NCBI GenBank assembly: GCA_949316235.1
Contig: OX438751.1
Span: 664,413 to 728,412 of the forward strand
DNA length: 64,000 bases
Reading direction: 5' to 3'
DNA from: Oegoconia quadripuncta
Lineage: Eukaryota; Arthropoda; Insecta; Lepidoptera; Autostichidae
Shown here piece by piece: positions 41,916 to 53,344 of the stretch. Under the pieces are notes generated by a model. It was not told the origin of the DNA and searched no databases. It saw nothing but the letters and a program-made list of their open reading frames with translations. The stretch's first letter is position 1, and the number at the start of each line of letters is the position of its first letter. Both the position numbers and the translations under genes were made by a program.

Positions 41916-42434
41916 TTATATTAATCTAACATTGTAAGTTGAATAAATGTTTTTCTTTCTTCCTTCTTTCATTCATTCAGTATCAATACCAAACTGGAGC
42001 TAAACATGGAAGATGCGAAGGAATCAAATTATTTTAAGTAAAGTGACGTCGAAAAAATCTGTTTGTACCCGTCCGTACACAGTATATGGCGCGACAGTGC
42101 GGCCACGAGCGGTACGAGATGGTAATGCATTAAAATTTTTTATGAGCGCATAAATTACGGAGAATGCCCCGATAATAACGCGGGAGGACGCGCCTTGAAC
42201 GGTCCTGCGGATAAATTATTATAAAATTTATTCGGCTATTTGCCGGATCGAGGAACGAAGTCCGCAGCCGAGTAATTGTTGGTTTATGAAGCTTTTACCA
42301 TAATTAAGCAGCCTTACTGTGTCATCGGTTTTGTGTTTGTCAATAAACTTGCCACTTTGTGTAATTTATTGTTTCGGAAAGGAATTATGAATTGGATATT
42401 GCAGTTTGTTGTTTAAATAAATAAATAAATAGTT
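41916..42434. other. Unassigned, moderately CpG-rich centre
   Basis: 42055-42265 is richer in CpG ('gcgcgacagtgcggccacga'). No exon is recognised. Confidence 0.3.
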
Positions 42435-42435
42435 C

Positions 42436-42962
42436 GGACAGTTACACCAATCATCTAGTCCTAAACTAAGCAAAGCTTGTGCTACGGACACTAGATAACG
42501 TATAAACATACATAAATATTTATATAAACATCCATGACTCGGGAATAAATACAATACAATACAAATACTCTTTATTGCGCAAAATAATTTACAATAATTT
42601 TTGATGATAACAATAGAACACAATTAGGCGGTCTTATCACTAAAAGCGATCTCTTCCAGACAACCAAAATCAAAATGGGACATTTGTAGGTAGAAAAACA
42701 GGTAGGGTGCATGCATAAATATAATAATAATATCATATTAATTGACTTAATTATATATATATATATATATATAATTAAATAAATAAATATATATAAATAC
42801 TTAATATATAATATAAAACACAATCACTAGAAACACTTATAGATAGTCAACTAATGTTCACGAGGCGGGAGTTCGTATTCATCACACAAACATTTACCCC
42901 TCGCGGGATTCGAACCCACAACCGTTGGTTTCGCTGATAGATATCCACTGGACCATTCGGTC
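42436..42962 (-). repeat. SINE-A copy split by a LINE tail
   Basis: The left part (42436-42549) ends 'catgactcgggaataaat', and the right part (42872-42962) resumes 'ttcgtattcatcacacaaac' with box B GGTTCGAATCC changed at one base (GGTTGTGGGTT side). Confidence 0.75.
42550..42871 (-). mobile_element. LINE 3' tail inside SINE-A
   Basis: 'acaatacaatacaaatactc' is the minus-strand tail; 'gcgatctcttccagacaacc' matches the complement of 62820-62840. It contains a (TA)n run at 42754-42776. Confidence 0.65.
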
Positions 42963-42979
42963 GTCAACATTAACATAAT

Positions 42980-43093
42980 ATTAGTGTCGATTCGGATGTA
43001 CACCAACTAAACTAAAACCAGTTTTAAAGTACGATGCGACGGCACCACTTCAAAACTGGTTTTAGTTTAGTTTAGTTGGTATACATCCGAAGC
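42980..43093. mobile_element. Foldback MITE, family M, copy 2
   Basis: Arms 'ttagtgtcgattcggatgta' and 'tacatccgaagcgacacca'. Its loop is in the opposite orientation to copy 1, as expected for insertion on the other strand. Confidence 0.8.
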
Positions 43094-43252
43094 GACACCA
43101 TTGTCAACGAACTTGTAATAAGTACCAAGAGGCAATACTAATCTTTTAAATAAAGGGCCAATGACACGAGCACTCCACACACTCAATGAGATAGCAGACA
43201 GAACAGATATATGACGTATGAGTGAATTTCAAAAAGTCGCATTATTTGTACC

Positions 43253-43340
43253 TTTTGGTCCGTCCATGGGCGTCGGTGATTGCTTTCCAGGTGACCCGCA
43301 TGCTCGTTTGCCGCCCTCTCATATATAAAAAAAACTATGT
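43253..43340 (+). mobile_element. LINE 3' tail (family of 2993-3540)
   Basis: 'gtccatgggcgtcggtgatt' to 'cgccctctcatatataaaaa'. Confidence 0.6.
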
Positions 43341-43465
43341 TATTTAATATAGGTAGATATAGTTGGTATACATCATTCTCATTAGTTAACTTCCGCATTG
43401 GAGTAATCTGTAATGATAGTTATAAACTGGGTAGAAAAAAAAAACTTACATAAATATGAAATATT

Positions 43466-44060
43466 TCAGCTCAATCAGATTCCAGCAAGTGGTTGAGAAG
43501 TAGTTTGCAAATTTTGAAAGAAAGAAAGAAAGAAAGAAAGAAAAGTATTTATTCGGTGTCACATACCGTAAACTAAACAATAATCTTAAATTCTAGCAAA
43601 ATATACACATATATATATGTGGCACCGAAAAGGCATCCACTCAGCATATGCCGAGGTACCAGTTAGATACCACGACGCTGGTCTTCCGTGGACTCCTTGA
43701 GCCAGACAACGCAACCATGCGCAGCACCGTCATGTTTGGACAAATTTATTTATTTATGCTACAATTTACATAATACATACAGAACATACATAAGTAAAAT
43801 ATTATAAAATATTAAATAAACAATAAATAATTATCAATCACATTATAAAATAAAAATAATAATACAAGTGACAGAAACCGACATCCTATATAAGAGTATA
43901 TAGTAACTCAACAACCCCACAACACCATGAAGCGATGGGACACTTATTCTTTTCCATCATGTATAACACAGACTTGCATCATGAGGTCAGCTTTTGTATA
44001 TTTAAGAGAATTTTGAATCGGAAACTTACATACGAACATTGCAAACTAAATAAAGCACAC
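43466..44060 (+). repeat. Repeat Y copy with an insertion
   Basis: Repeat Y text 'ttcagctcaatcagattcca' stops at about 43515 and resumes at about 44028 ('acttacatacgaacattgca'). The roughly 510 bp between starts with (GAAA)n and looks like minus-strand LINE 3' ends (43516-43738, and a second at about 43740). Confidence 0.5.
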
Positions 44061-44371
44061 TGTAAATAGACGCACACGTTACGGCAGCGGCAGAGGCCAG
44101 TCTATCATAATAGCAGCAGTTCCTAATCCTCATGCTCAAATCGATTGCCTTGTCGCATTCACACGAGCGACGGTTCGATTAGAGGTGGATTCCCATCCAC
44201 CACATCCGCTCGTCCGGTTCCACCCATCCGCAGCTATCCGATTAGTTAGGCTATTGTCTGCGCGCGGTCATGTAACCTTATATAGGGCGGATCATATTGG
44301 ACAACAGGGTGAGCAGTTTTGGTGCAAAGAATATCCATACATGTCCCAGTACAAAAACTTTATATATACAT
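44061..44371. other. Unassigned
   Basis: The 62-residue frame 44185-44373 has no recognised features. Confidence 0.3.
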
Positions 44372-44565
44372 AGTTAATATACCGAACATTCGCACTAAGA
44401 AGTTCGATTCTTCATTCATCATCTACCTACAACCTTGGGATCTTCAAGAGCAGAGTGAATAGGCATTTACTGAGATCGCGTGCTTCATCTTCGACCACAT
44501 CGTCACTTTCCATCAGGTGAGATTGTGGTCAAACGAGAATCCAGTCAATCATAAAAAAAAAAAAC
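44372..44565 (+). mobile_element. LINE-1 3' end
   Basis: 'gaacattcgcactaagaagt', 'ttgggatcttcaagagcaga' and an A run at 44550-44562. Confidence 0.7.
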
Positions 44566-44960
44566 TTCAAGTTTTTAGTAAAGGCGTTTACAAAGGCGTG
44601 TAAATTTATAGATAATCATTTACCTGATGAATTCAAAAATAAAATTGGTAAAATATTTAAAAAGCAGATGTTTGCATATTTTCTAGAGAAGGGTTATTAT
44701 TCAGTATCGGAATTGCTGAGCGACAAGTAATTTATTTTTCTTTTCATTGCATATTTTCTGACATTGATATTAATTAATTTATCGTTAATAATTAATACTA
44801 ATTTGACTTGTTTAATAATTTACTATATATTTAATATTATGCTTTAAGACAATGATGTTTGCACACCATAAATGGCAGAATATGCGAACGCGCTGTATTA
44901 TATTTAAAGATCAATTGTTAAATCATATTCTAGTGAATAAATATTTTATTTCATTTCATA
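44566..44960 (+). pseudogene. LINE C-terminus and 3' UTR
   Basis: The frame ending with TAA at 44728-44730 reads 'HLPDEFKNKIGKIFKKQMFA' and 'YFLEKGYYSVSELLSDK'. It resembles the end of the intact 996-residue protein at 59308-62298 ('LKSWLCDRCFYSVAEFLDYK'). The 3' UTR (44731-44960) ends in ATTTCATTTC units and is the inverted counterpart of 1414-1585. Confidence 0.75.
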
Positions 44961-45573
44961 ATGTTGTAAGAGTTTAGATGACTAGCTAAGCTTATCCAGA
45001 AAAAAATATTTAAATTTAGTTGTTACTGCCAAACACTTGAGATAAGTGTCGTATTTAAAAAAAAGTGTTTCCTCAAACATGCTTGGAAATTTGAGCATTA
45101 TTTTGACAACCAACAAAAATGCTGTACTGGTCAAAGCGAGCGACCGGCAAGGTTGTATAGATCCTTATCTGTAGTGTTTAGCGGCCGAATAAATTACTAA
45201 TGAATTCACATCTGCACGGTAATTTAAAAATGGAACTATTCTAAACTTGCTAAGTATGGAGGTAACTTATCGATGGTTTTATTTAAATTTCGAACTGGCT
45301 AGCGAATAGAAAGCTGTTTGAGAAAAAAAAAATATGGCGCGTGAAAAATTATTCAAAAAAAAATTATTCAAATTATAAAATCAAAAGAAAAATGTTTGAG
45401 AACCTCTTGAGAACTTATGAAAGTTTTGCACAATGAAAAATGTCCCACATAGGTACTACTTAGTATGAAGTTCCGCGCATTATTTCAGAAAAGTACCGTA
45501 TAATCCTTGGCCTCAATTGATGAACTTACGTGTGTGCGCCTCGGTCACTTTCGTCAATCAATGCCTCTTTTGC
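44961..45573. other. Unassigned AT-rich sequence
   Basis: No supported gene. Confidence 0.3.
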
Positions 45574-45656
45574 CAACCTTCGACCTCATCTTCACTTAAC
45601 ATCAGGTGTGATTGAGGTCAAGTACGAACCCGTCGAGCATAAAAAAATAAAAAAAA
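45574..45656 (+). repeat. SINE-B 3' fragment
   Basis: 'cgacctcatcttcacttaac' to an A-rich tail. Confidence 0.7.
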
Positions 45657-45889
45657 ACCGCTGCAGTATTGAATTATATATAAGCACACTGAACCATGAG
45701 GTCTAATTTTACTAAGCCTACGCCATCCTCGTCTATTTGTCTGTCACAGAGCTCTGTCTATTTAACCGTATAATAGGCAGTCAATTGAAAGTTTTCAAGA
45801 ATGCGTGTTACCGTAGTCTCTATAATGGCAAATAATACCACAGTAACAACTCGAAACCTCATACCAGAAACCTTGAAAAAACATATCTA

Positions 45890-46125
45890 ATATTATAAAA
45901 ATGCGAAACTCTGAATGTTTGTTTGTTTATTCATTTGTTCCTCAATCACGGCGAAACGAATGACCGGATTTGGATGAAATTTGGCAAATAAGTAGAACAT
46001 ACCTTGGATTAAGACATAGGATATTTATTATCCCGATATAGTCAGTTGTTCTCGCGGGATAAGCAAATTTCCACGATAAAGATATTCCACGCAGGCGAAG
46101 ACGTGTGCGGAAAGCTAGTAACATA
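45890..46125 (+). repeat. Old insect interspersed repeat
   Basis: 'tataaaaatgcgaaactctg', 'tggatgaaatttggcaaata' and 'cacgcaggcgaagacgtgtg' match the pattern at 27536-27720. Confidence 0.55.
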
Positions 46126-46365
46126 TAATTCTGATTGATACATTTGTATTTTGACTTCATTTTTGTATAGGTATTTGTTGCTGGATTTGTATAAAAAAAT
46201 AGTTTACTCTATGTTAATTAAACGTCCTGTTGCGACATATACCAAGATTAGGTTGTACCCCTTTTACACTTGGTATTGGGGTTTAAAGAATTTGTGGTAA
46301 GTATTTGAGAATTGCACTTGACACTGAGATTCTGGTTCGTCAATTATTTTCTTATGATTAGTAGC

Positions 46366-46742
46366 AAAGTTTGGGTTTGCCAGAGGAGCATGGAACGTAG
46401 CATATTGGGAGTCAAACTGATCGACCGCGCCAGAAATGCTACACTACGCTCACGGACTCGGATCTTTGACGTAGGGAAAAAAGCGGCAACGTTGAAGTGG
46501 GACTGGGCGGGTCACGTGGGCCGCATACCGTGCGAGTTGTGGGCAAATGCGTCCACTATTTGGACTCCTACAACCGCCAGACGCAAACGTGGCAGACCGC
46601 GAAAACGGTGGAGAGACGAGCTTGACAGTTTTAATAAGGGATGGTTTGTGCTCGCCAAGAACAGAAACGACTGGAAACAGATGAGGGAGGCCTTTGCCCA
46701 GCAGTGGGACACTATGGGCTCTTAATAATAATAATAGCAAAG
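46366..46742 (+). pseudogene. RTE-clade LINE C-terminus
   Basis: The frame to 46725 contains 'CQRSMERSILGVKLIDRARN', 'RSRTRIFDVGKKAATLKWDW', 'AGHVGRIPCELW' and 'RRKRGRPRKRWRDELDSF', ending 'AFAQQWDTMGS'. This is the C-terminal region of RTE-type ORF proteins. The upstream RT is missing. A (TAA)n tail follows at 46725-46737, usual for RTE. Confidence 0.85.
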
Positions 46743-46889
46743 TTGAACAGAAATTGTAACTATTGGACATGTTATGATGGCCACAAGTTTCAGTTTTTTT
46801 TTACATGAAATACGGAAAAAAATAAAAAATACTGAGTAATAGATAATAAATGAAATAAAAAATAAATTGGACCACACCCGAACAAGCCC

Positions 46890-47110
46890 TCTCCTCACCC
46901 TATGAAAGGTACAAAAACGTGTTCGAGGTCCGAACCGTGCGGGAGGGTCCGCAAAAGACTGGCAGCATTACTCCGTTGAATGGCAACGCTAAACTACCCG
47001 AGGTATCCCTTTTGTTACCCGAGGTCTCATATAAAAACGACAACAGATCTTTTAAACGTCGCCGGACCCCACAGACCGAAGATTTCGACTCCAAATACGA
47101 GTACGTAATC
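46890..47110 (+). repeat. Unnamed repeat, copy 1
   Basis: 'agggtccgcaaaagactggc' and 'gaagatttcgactccaaata' align with the segment at 51480-51670. The 66-residue frame spans it, but the second copy does not keep that frame. Confidence 0.45.
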
Positions 47111-47159
47111 AGTTTCTAATGATGCAGTTGGCAGATTTCATGAACCTTCCTTCCGGCGT

Positions 47160-47318
47160 CAGTCTTTCCTGAATCCTACAACCTTGGGATCTTCAAGAGC
47201 AGAGTGAATAGGCATTTACTGAGATCACGTGCTTCATCTCCGACCACATCGTCACTTTCCATCAGGTGAGATTGTGGTCAAACGCGAATCCAGTCAATCA
47301 TAAAAAAAAAAAAAAGAA
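47160..47318 (+). mobile_element. LINE-1 3' end
   Basis: 'cagtctttcctgaatcctac' through 'gactttccatcaggtgagat'-type sequence to an A run. Confidence 0.7.
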
Positions 47319-47687
47319 AACCTACAACCTATAGATAATTCATAATTCATAATTCATAATTCATTTATTGTTGCTTTCCATGGTTACAAGGTCTTTCAAT
47401 TACATTTTAGTACTTAACATGGAAGCCCTGTTAGGGCACTACAACTATTATATCTAGATCTATTAGTGTGGCCAGTTTCTCATCTTAATCAGTTTTATCA
47501 ATATTATACGGACCTTTTGTGAGGAGCCTATTCAGGGTCTCGACAAAAGGGTAAACCATACATGTGAGCACCAATCACATATACTTAATAACGGATTAGG
47601 CTACAGAGGCCGTAACACTGCCGCATTTCCACAATTGCTGATAAAAATAATATTCTAAATTATTATAATTACTTAAATGTATTTCTT
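47319..47687. other. Unassigned; short (AATTCAT)n
   Basis: 'ataattcataattcataatt' at 47335-47362 is probably the tail of a LINE on the minus strand. Confidence 0.4.
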
Positions 47688-47720
47688 TTTATGATTGACT
47701 GGATTCGCGGTTGACCACAT
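47688..47720 (-). mobile_element. LINE-1 tail scrap
   Basis: 'tatgattgactggattcgcg'. Confidence 0.5.
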
Positions 47721-47765
47721 TTATTTATTTGTATTATAGTATTTAAAATGTAAGTAAAATTATAA

Positions 47766-47898
47766 GTATTTATTTACAAAAAAAAAATGTTTTTGTGTAG
47801 TTTATCAACGATCTGGTATCCATAATACAAGCCTAGTTGCTTAGTGTGAAACTAGATTGCGCTCTGTGTATGTGCAAATATATTTATTATTATTATTA
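47766..47898 (+). repeat. SINE-A 3' half
   Basis: 'agtatttatttacaaaaaaa', then 'gatctggtatccataataca', then a TATTTATTATTATT tail. Confidence 0.65.
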
Positions 47899-47997
47899 AA
47901 GACTGTTGCGTTTAATTTTGTCTATATTTATATAGAAGTTACTAAATTACTAAATTTGTTATTATTCGCAACATTATTCACTAGTTTCTAGTTAGAG

Positions 47998-48680
47998 AAA
48001 AGTTGCGGATTTTCTTACCGATATCGTGTGTTACACCCAGATTTTAGTACTCTAGAACCCTACAACCTTGGGATCTTCATGAGCAGAGTGAATAGGCATT
48101 TACTGGGTTCGCGTGCTTCATCTTCGACCACATCGTCGCTTTCCATTAGGTAAGATTGGGGTCAAACGCGAATCAAGACATTCATAAAAAAAAAAGAATA
48201 TGATTTTCTGTATTTTCTTTATACTGCCTTTTCTTTATACGTTTATACTAATAGTATATTTAATCTGTAATCCTTCACCTACACCGTCGTATTTTTTTGT
48301 CGCTATAGCTGTCGTATACCGGTACACAAAATGTGACCGCACGGAGCGGACAGTAGACTGGAATTTGGCCGCGCGGGCCGCACGGTTGAGTGAAAAGCAG
48401 AATTAGTGAAAAGTTGCGGATTTGTTTACCGATATCGGGTGTTATACCCAGTTTTTAGTACTCCAGAATAAGATTTTCTGTATTCTCTTGTATGTTGTTT
48501 TAATCTGTAATCCTTCACCTACACCGTAGTATTTTCTTTGTCGCTATAGCTGTCGTAGTTTACCACATATTAAGGTTTTCATTAATAACGGTAACGTGCG
48601 TGTAGCACAAAATGTGACCGCACGGAGCGGACAGTAGACTGGAATTTGGGCGCGCGAGCCGGACGGTTGAGTGAATAGCA
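47998..48680. repeat. Tandem dimer of an unknown ~270-bp unit
   Basis: Unit 1 starts at 47998 and unit 2 at 48408 (both 'aaaagttgcggat'). They share 'gtaatccttcacctacaccg', 'gctatagctgtcgta' and 'gaccgcacggagcggacagt'. Unit 1 is lengthened by a LINE-1 tail at about 48057-48192. Confidence 0.75.
48057..48192 (+). mobile_element. LINE-1 3' tail inside the dimer
   Basis: 'cctacaaccttgggatcttc' to an A run. 'agaa' on both sides may be the target duplication. Confidence 0.7.
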
Positions 48681-48804
48681 AAAAATATTTGCATTTATAT
48701 ATTTGTAGGGGGATATCGAAGTGCACGAGCGTACAGAGCCCCGAGCAGTTGCACGTGCAACCCCCGCGATTCATGGCCGACAGATAATAATAGGAAATTA
48801 TTAT

Positions 48805-48957
48805 TGATAAGATAAGATAAGATAAGATAAGATAAGATAAGATAAGATAAGATAAGATAAGATAAGATAAGATAAGATAAGATAAGATAAGATAAGATAA
48901 GATAAGATAAGATAAGATAAGATAAGATAAGATAAGATAAAGTAAGATAAGATAAGA
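48805..48957. repeat. (GATAA)n microsatellite
   Basis: About 30 near-perfect 5-bp units. Confidence 0.95.
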
Positions 48958-50157
48958 TGGTTATTTACAAAAAATTATCAGCATTACATACGTAATTACA
49001 TCCCCATGTTTAGTCGATACAGATATTCCAGTTCACGTCGGGTCCTGTACATCGGCGATTACATGGGTAGCTTAGGGCTTAGCTCGCGGATCCATTTGCG
49101 CCAAACCAACAGTGAAATTGATATTACACACTGCAATTTGCATACTAGAGGTGCATGCAGTTTTACATGCACCGGGGCAACGCCTTTATTTTATTTTTAT
49201 TTTATTTATTTGGGACAGTTAACAACAGTGTACACAGTCCACGATACTATCCACAAGGTAAGTAACACAGTATTTCACAAACCTTACAAGTTATGAAGGT
49301 TACAATAAGTACATCCGTATCATTACAATGTTACAATGTGCTGCCACACAAACCAAACTCTTCTTACGTTCTCTTATATATATTATATAGTTACTCTCGT
49401 TCTGCGATCACCAATTCTAGCGCTAGAGAGGTAATGAGGACAAATCCTCTCATCGAAACCGATACAAATCGACCTATGGGAGAATCTTACTTATCTAGGC
49501 TAACACGACGCGGGCTCATTTTGGAGTGGTTGACTAATAGCCATGGGATAATTAGTGTTACCAAGCAGCCTCAAGCAAGCCGCTCACTTGGCTTTACGAC
49601 TGCCTTCTTCTATTTCCTGGAGACTTCATTCAAAACCTCTTCTAATTCTAAATGTTTCGACAATCGATATTCAAAAAATTCGAATGCGTTTCAGTGAACA
49701 AAAACGCTTTGGAAATTTGAAATGTTCCGATGCGAAAAATCGACCCACTAAAATTGGACAAAGAATCCGGCTTGCCCACTGATGCGGATACATTCTACTG
49801 GCAACATTTCATAGCAATTTCGAAAAAATTAATTTCACATACGGCCTCTAGGGAACAGTGACTTTACTCACTCACCGTGTCTCCAGAAAGAGAATATTAA
49901 ACGTACCGAAACCGCAGAGATATTTTTCCAACTTCCCGGCAGTATTATAATTCTCTTTGTGAATCAGAAGGCATACAAATATTTTTGGGTGTAACGATTT
50001 CCTTGCTTTACTTTCCCTTCCTCGAACGATTTCTTACAAAACTCATTGACGCGGCTAATGTTGCTGCGCCAGCAAATATTCTTACTTCAACCGTCATTGT
50101 TTATCGAAATCTGCGTTTAGGACGGTATAACCGACCTTTTAGATAAGCGCTACATGG
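48958..50157. other. Unassigned
   Basis: No recognisable gene. Frames of 96 and 134 residues at 49006-49697 lack known features. 49190-49210 is a TTTTATTTTA run that may be a LINE tail. Confidence 0.35.
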
Positions 50158-50292
50158 TTTTTTTTTTTTTTTTTTTTTTATATGAGAGGGCGGCAAACGA
50201 GCATGCGGGTCACCTGATGGAAAGCAATCACCGCCGCCCATGGGCACCCGCAACACCAAAAGGGTCACAGATGCGTTGCCGGCCTTTGAGGA
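50158..50292 (-). mobile_element. LINE 3' tail (family of 2993-3540)
   Basis: A 22-base T run, then 'ggcggcaaacgagcatgcgg' and 'gatgcgttgccggcctttga'. Confidence 0.7.
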
Positions 50293-50560
50293 AGGTGTCC
50301 ACCCCAGAATAAGTAGGGCAGCCTGAGCGATGAGGGATTCTCCAGCAGTGCTGGTACCCTCCTGGGGTACTAACTCTTTAAATACCGCTACCATTCTGGA
50401 GAGAGACTGGAAGGTGGGCCTCCGGCGCCCTCGCTCACCGGACGAAGCGCAGTGGGAAAATGCCACTACTCAGACGTCGGTCTTCTGCGAGAGGGTGGTA
50501 CTTCCCCGGTCGAGCCGGCCCATTCATGCTGCAAGCTAATAGCTTACAGCGTGGCTCTAC
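50293..50560 (+). other. Possible LINE 5' or UTR segment, G+C richer
   Basis: 'gtgctggtaccctcctgggg' and 'ctcgctcaccggacgaagcg'. Open frames on both strands without recognised domains. Confidence 0.3.
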
Positions 50561-50574
50561 CACTACAAGAACTC

Positions 50575-50770
50575 AATATCGAATATTTTAGTACTCAATA
50601 TCGAATATCAATTTATCGATCGGCGTCAGTACATCGAATTGACGATGGACGTGCCATTACATCGAATGGCATATGACATAATCGAAAAAAACAGCAAATC
50701 GATGTGCCGTTACATCGAAAGATAAATGATCGAGCAATCAGCAAATCGAATGTTCCATTATCCCGGATGA
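50575..50770. repeat. ATCGA-word cluster
   Basis: The word 'atcga' occurs about ten times in under 200 bp, often as 'acatcgaat' or 'aaatcgaat', with irregular spacing. Confidence 0.55.
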
Positions 50771-50989
50771 GTTTTTTTCACCGTAAGGAAAAAATGGGGC
50801 ATATTAGGTAAGTGAAATGAAAGTTATTGGCATGGGTAGTTTAATAATATTTTTTTCTTCAAACCTTAAAATATAATAAAACGTAACATTTGGCGGTCGC
50901 GTACGTAGCCTATTGCACATAATTACATCATTAAATTAAATAAATTATAAAAACTTGGAGAAAATACGAGTTCCAATTAAAATTCGCAT

Positions 50990-51145
50990 TTTTTTTTTTT
51001 TTATTGAAGAGGTGGGCAAACGAGCAAGAGGCGCACCTGATGGTAAGTGTCACCGCTGCCCATAACCATCTACGGAAACGGAAGATCCGCAGTGGCGTTG
51101 CCGGCCTTTAAGGAAGGAATATGCTCGCTTCTTGAAGGTGATGAT
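50990..51145 (-). mobile_element. Diverged LINE 3' tail with (GAT)n
   Basis: T run, 'ggtgggcaaacgagcaagag', 'gcgttgccggcctttaagga', followed by GATGAT units (51136-51163). Confidence 0.6.
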
Positions 51146-51469
51146 GATGATGATGATGATGATAGGAATGATGATAGGAACCCTAGGAATCCCGCCCGCG
51201 GGTGTCGGTGATGATTTTCAAAAAAAAAAAAAACTACCTAAGCCAACAACTTCTATTTAACTTAGGTATCTAATATGCCCCATTTTTGTCTTATGTATAT
51301 TTTAAACTAGCCCTTTTCAACTAGGAGTTCCAGTCCCTACATCCCGGCTCCATCATCAGATCAGCTCGACGGTACCATAATATTGCATTGTCACCGAACT
51401 TACATAATATATTTATTTAAAAAACAGTAACAAATAAAGAGATGGAATTTAAATATAAACTAGAACAAA

Positions 51470-51835
51470 TGTAAAAAATTGGGGCCGCGAGGCAAGGTAC
51501 CCAAAACGCTGGCGGCGTTTCCTCGTTGTATGCAGATACTTAAGCGTTGGGCGAGGAAACAACCAGATCTCGGGTCACCAGTGACATCGACTAAGCGCTT
51601 TGAAATATCAAAGAAAAATTTAAGAGCGCCCGGCCCCCAAGGATCTAAAGTTTCGACTCCGAAAGCTAGGAAAATGTATTCGGAACCGATGTCTCTATAT
51701 TTGTGAATTTTGATGTTTTCCGCCGTCTCGGCGGCTGCACCTGGCCTCCTTGAGGTTCCTTGGAGGTGAGACGGGACGAGAGTGTCAACACAAGTGGCAT
51801 CCCACACTAAGGCCCGACCCAAGTTACATAATTAT
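51470..51835 (+). repeat. Unnamed repeat, copy 2
   Basis: The left half aligns with 46890-47110 ('gtacccaaaacgctggcggc', 'aagtttcgactccgaaagct'). The right half ('cgtctcggcggctgcacctg', 'aagtggcatcccacactaag') is present only here. Confidence 0.45.
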
Positions 51836-51839
51836 GTCA

Positions 51840-51895
51840 AATTTCAGCTCAATCAGATACCAGCAAGTGGTTGAAAAATAATTTGCAAATTTTGT
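51840..51895 (+). repeat. Repeat Y, left part
   Basis: 'atttcagctcaatcagatac' to 'ataatttgcaaattttg'; resumes at about 52966. Confidence 0.5.
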
Positions 51896-52079
51896 TGTTT
51901 TGAATCAAGAATCGTATATTCTTTGATCAAAGGCCGGAGGTTTTCAGGTGAATGCATATTGTAGAGTTGCATTCTGAAGCAAAAACATCGTATTCTTAAT
52001 TTAAAACAGCTAATGCTTTCATCAAGACCTCCTTGCGGTAAGCGTTGAATGAATGAGTGAATGATACTTAGGTTGTGTA

Positions 52080-52819
52080 ATGCTTCATTATACAATATAT
52101 TTTTTCAGATTGACATTCTTACTCAAAGAATATGGGCATATTCTGCAACGAAGAAAGATATTCTTTGGCTTCTTGAGCGGCTACCTATACAACCAAGCTA
52201 ATAAAATACTATCTATATATTTACAACCAAAATTCAAATGCGCGAAGGCAGTCACTGCATGGCTCCACGAATTGGACTATGAAGAAACGGAGAAACTACT
52301 TACCGTAACCTCATAAGGGCATCTATTATTTTATTTTTATTCATTTACCAATTATATACAAAATTCAATACTCATCCCAATAATAATATATAAATTATAA
52401 AATTATAATAGCTTAATAGTATTTGTTGTCTGTGGCTGAATGTCTGAGCATATCTTACGTTATTCATACAACTTCTTAATTTGCGCTAATAACACACTTT
52501 CTTCATACGCCCACACACACACACGCACATACACAATCACACACACATGTAATCACACACTCACGCTCATACGCATACATACAATCACACACACTCACGC
52601 TCACACGCATACATCCTATCTCGCAACATAAGGCCTTTCCATTCCAGAGGGTGAGAGGCTGGTGATCTGTCACACAGGTTTCCTAGTACGGACACCAGTC
52701 TCTCACAAAATTTTGTACTTACATGTAGCATATCTCGTAGATTAAGGACCTATTGTTTATACCTGTATACTTTTGTGAGAGAGAATAAAAACTTTTTGAA
52801 TTTGAATTTGAATTTGAAT
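52080..52819 (+). pseudogene. LINE C-terminus and 3' UTR, inside repeat Y
   Basis: The frame to 52316 ends 'KFKCAKAVTAWLHELDYEET' and 'EKLLTVTS', which fits a Jockey-like ORF2 C-terminus. The 3' UTR contains (CA)n-rich DNA (52504-52620) and 'aataaaaactttttgaattt' with a (TTGAAT)n tail. Confidence 0.55.
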
Positions 52820-52965
52820 ATATTTGCCTTCAATCAAGAATAAATACTTGAGAATATAGTATTCTGTAGCCAAGAATATATATATTTCAATATGTATATG
52901 AATCAAAGATTGTCTTGGCTTAAAGCAATTTGCCTTTGTTGAAGAATTCCTATTTTCTGTGTACA

Positions 52966-53000
52966 TGCGAACATTGCAAACTAAATAAAAGCTTGTAAGG
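52966..53000 (+). repeat. Repeat Y, right part
   Basis: 'catgcgaacattgcaaacta' then AAATAAAAGCTTGTAA. Confidence 0.5.
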
Positions 53001-53344
53001 TGTATCTCAATTATATATCATATATTTTGTAATCAGTATGGCTAAAACAAAGGTTTCCTGCGAATACACTTATTATCATGCTTCCACTTGTAGAGTGTTT
53101 ATCGTTTCTTAATTAGATAAATAATGAAGAAAAATATCACCCCATATTTTTATAGCCGGAATCGATTCTATATACGTGCTTCTGAGCAAACTAATTTAAA
53201 ATTTCAGGTATACAATAAATAATCTTGTACTCGTTTTCGATTAGCTAAGTACTTGTATGGGTGTGACAACAAATGGCGTTTTAATACAAGTTATTTCGTA
53301 CTTCTGTGAACACGAATAACCAGTCCCGGGGCTCTATTACATAA
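53001..53344. other. Unassigned AT-rich sequence
   Basis: No supported gene. Confidence 0.3.

Noticed and set aside
32147..43093. Apparent loop inversion between MITE family M copies 1 and 2
   Set aside because: The ends are symmetrical, so insertion on opposite strands gives the same picture; no inversion is needed.
48805..48957. (GATAA)n as a CRISPR-like array or as a GATA-factor enhancer
   Set aside because: There are no spacers, and a pure microsatellite does not by itself support a regulatory role.
49293..49697. 134-residue frame at 49.3-49.7 kb
   Set aside because: No domain, signal peptide or family resemblance was seen, and an overlapping frame is also open.
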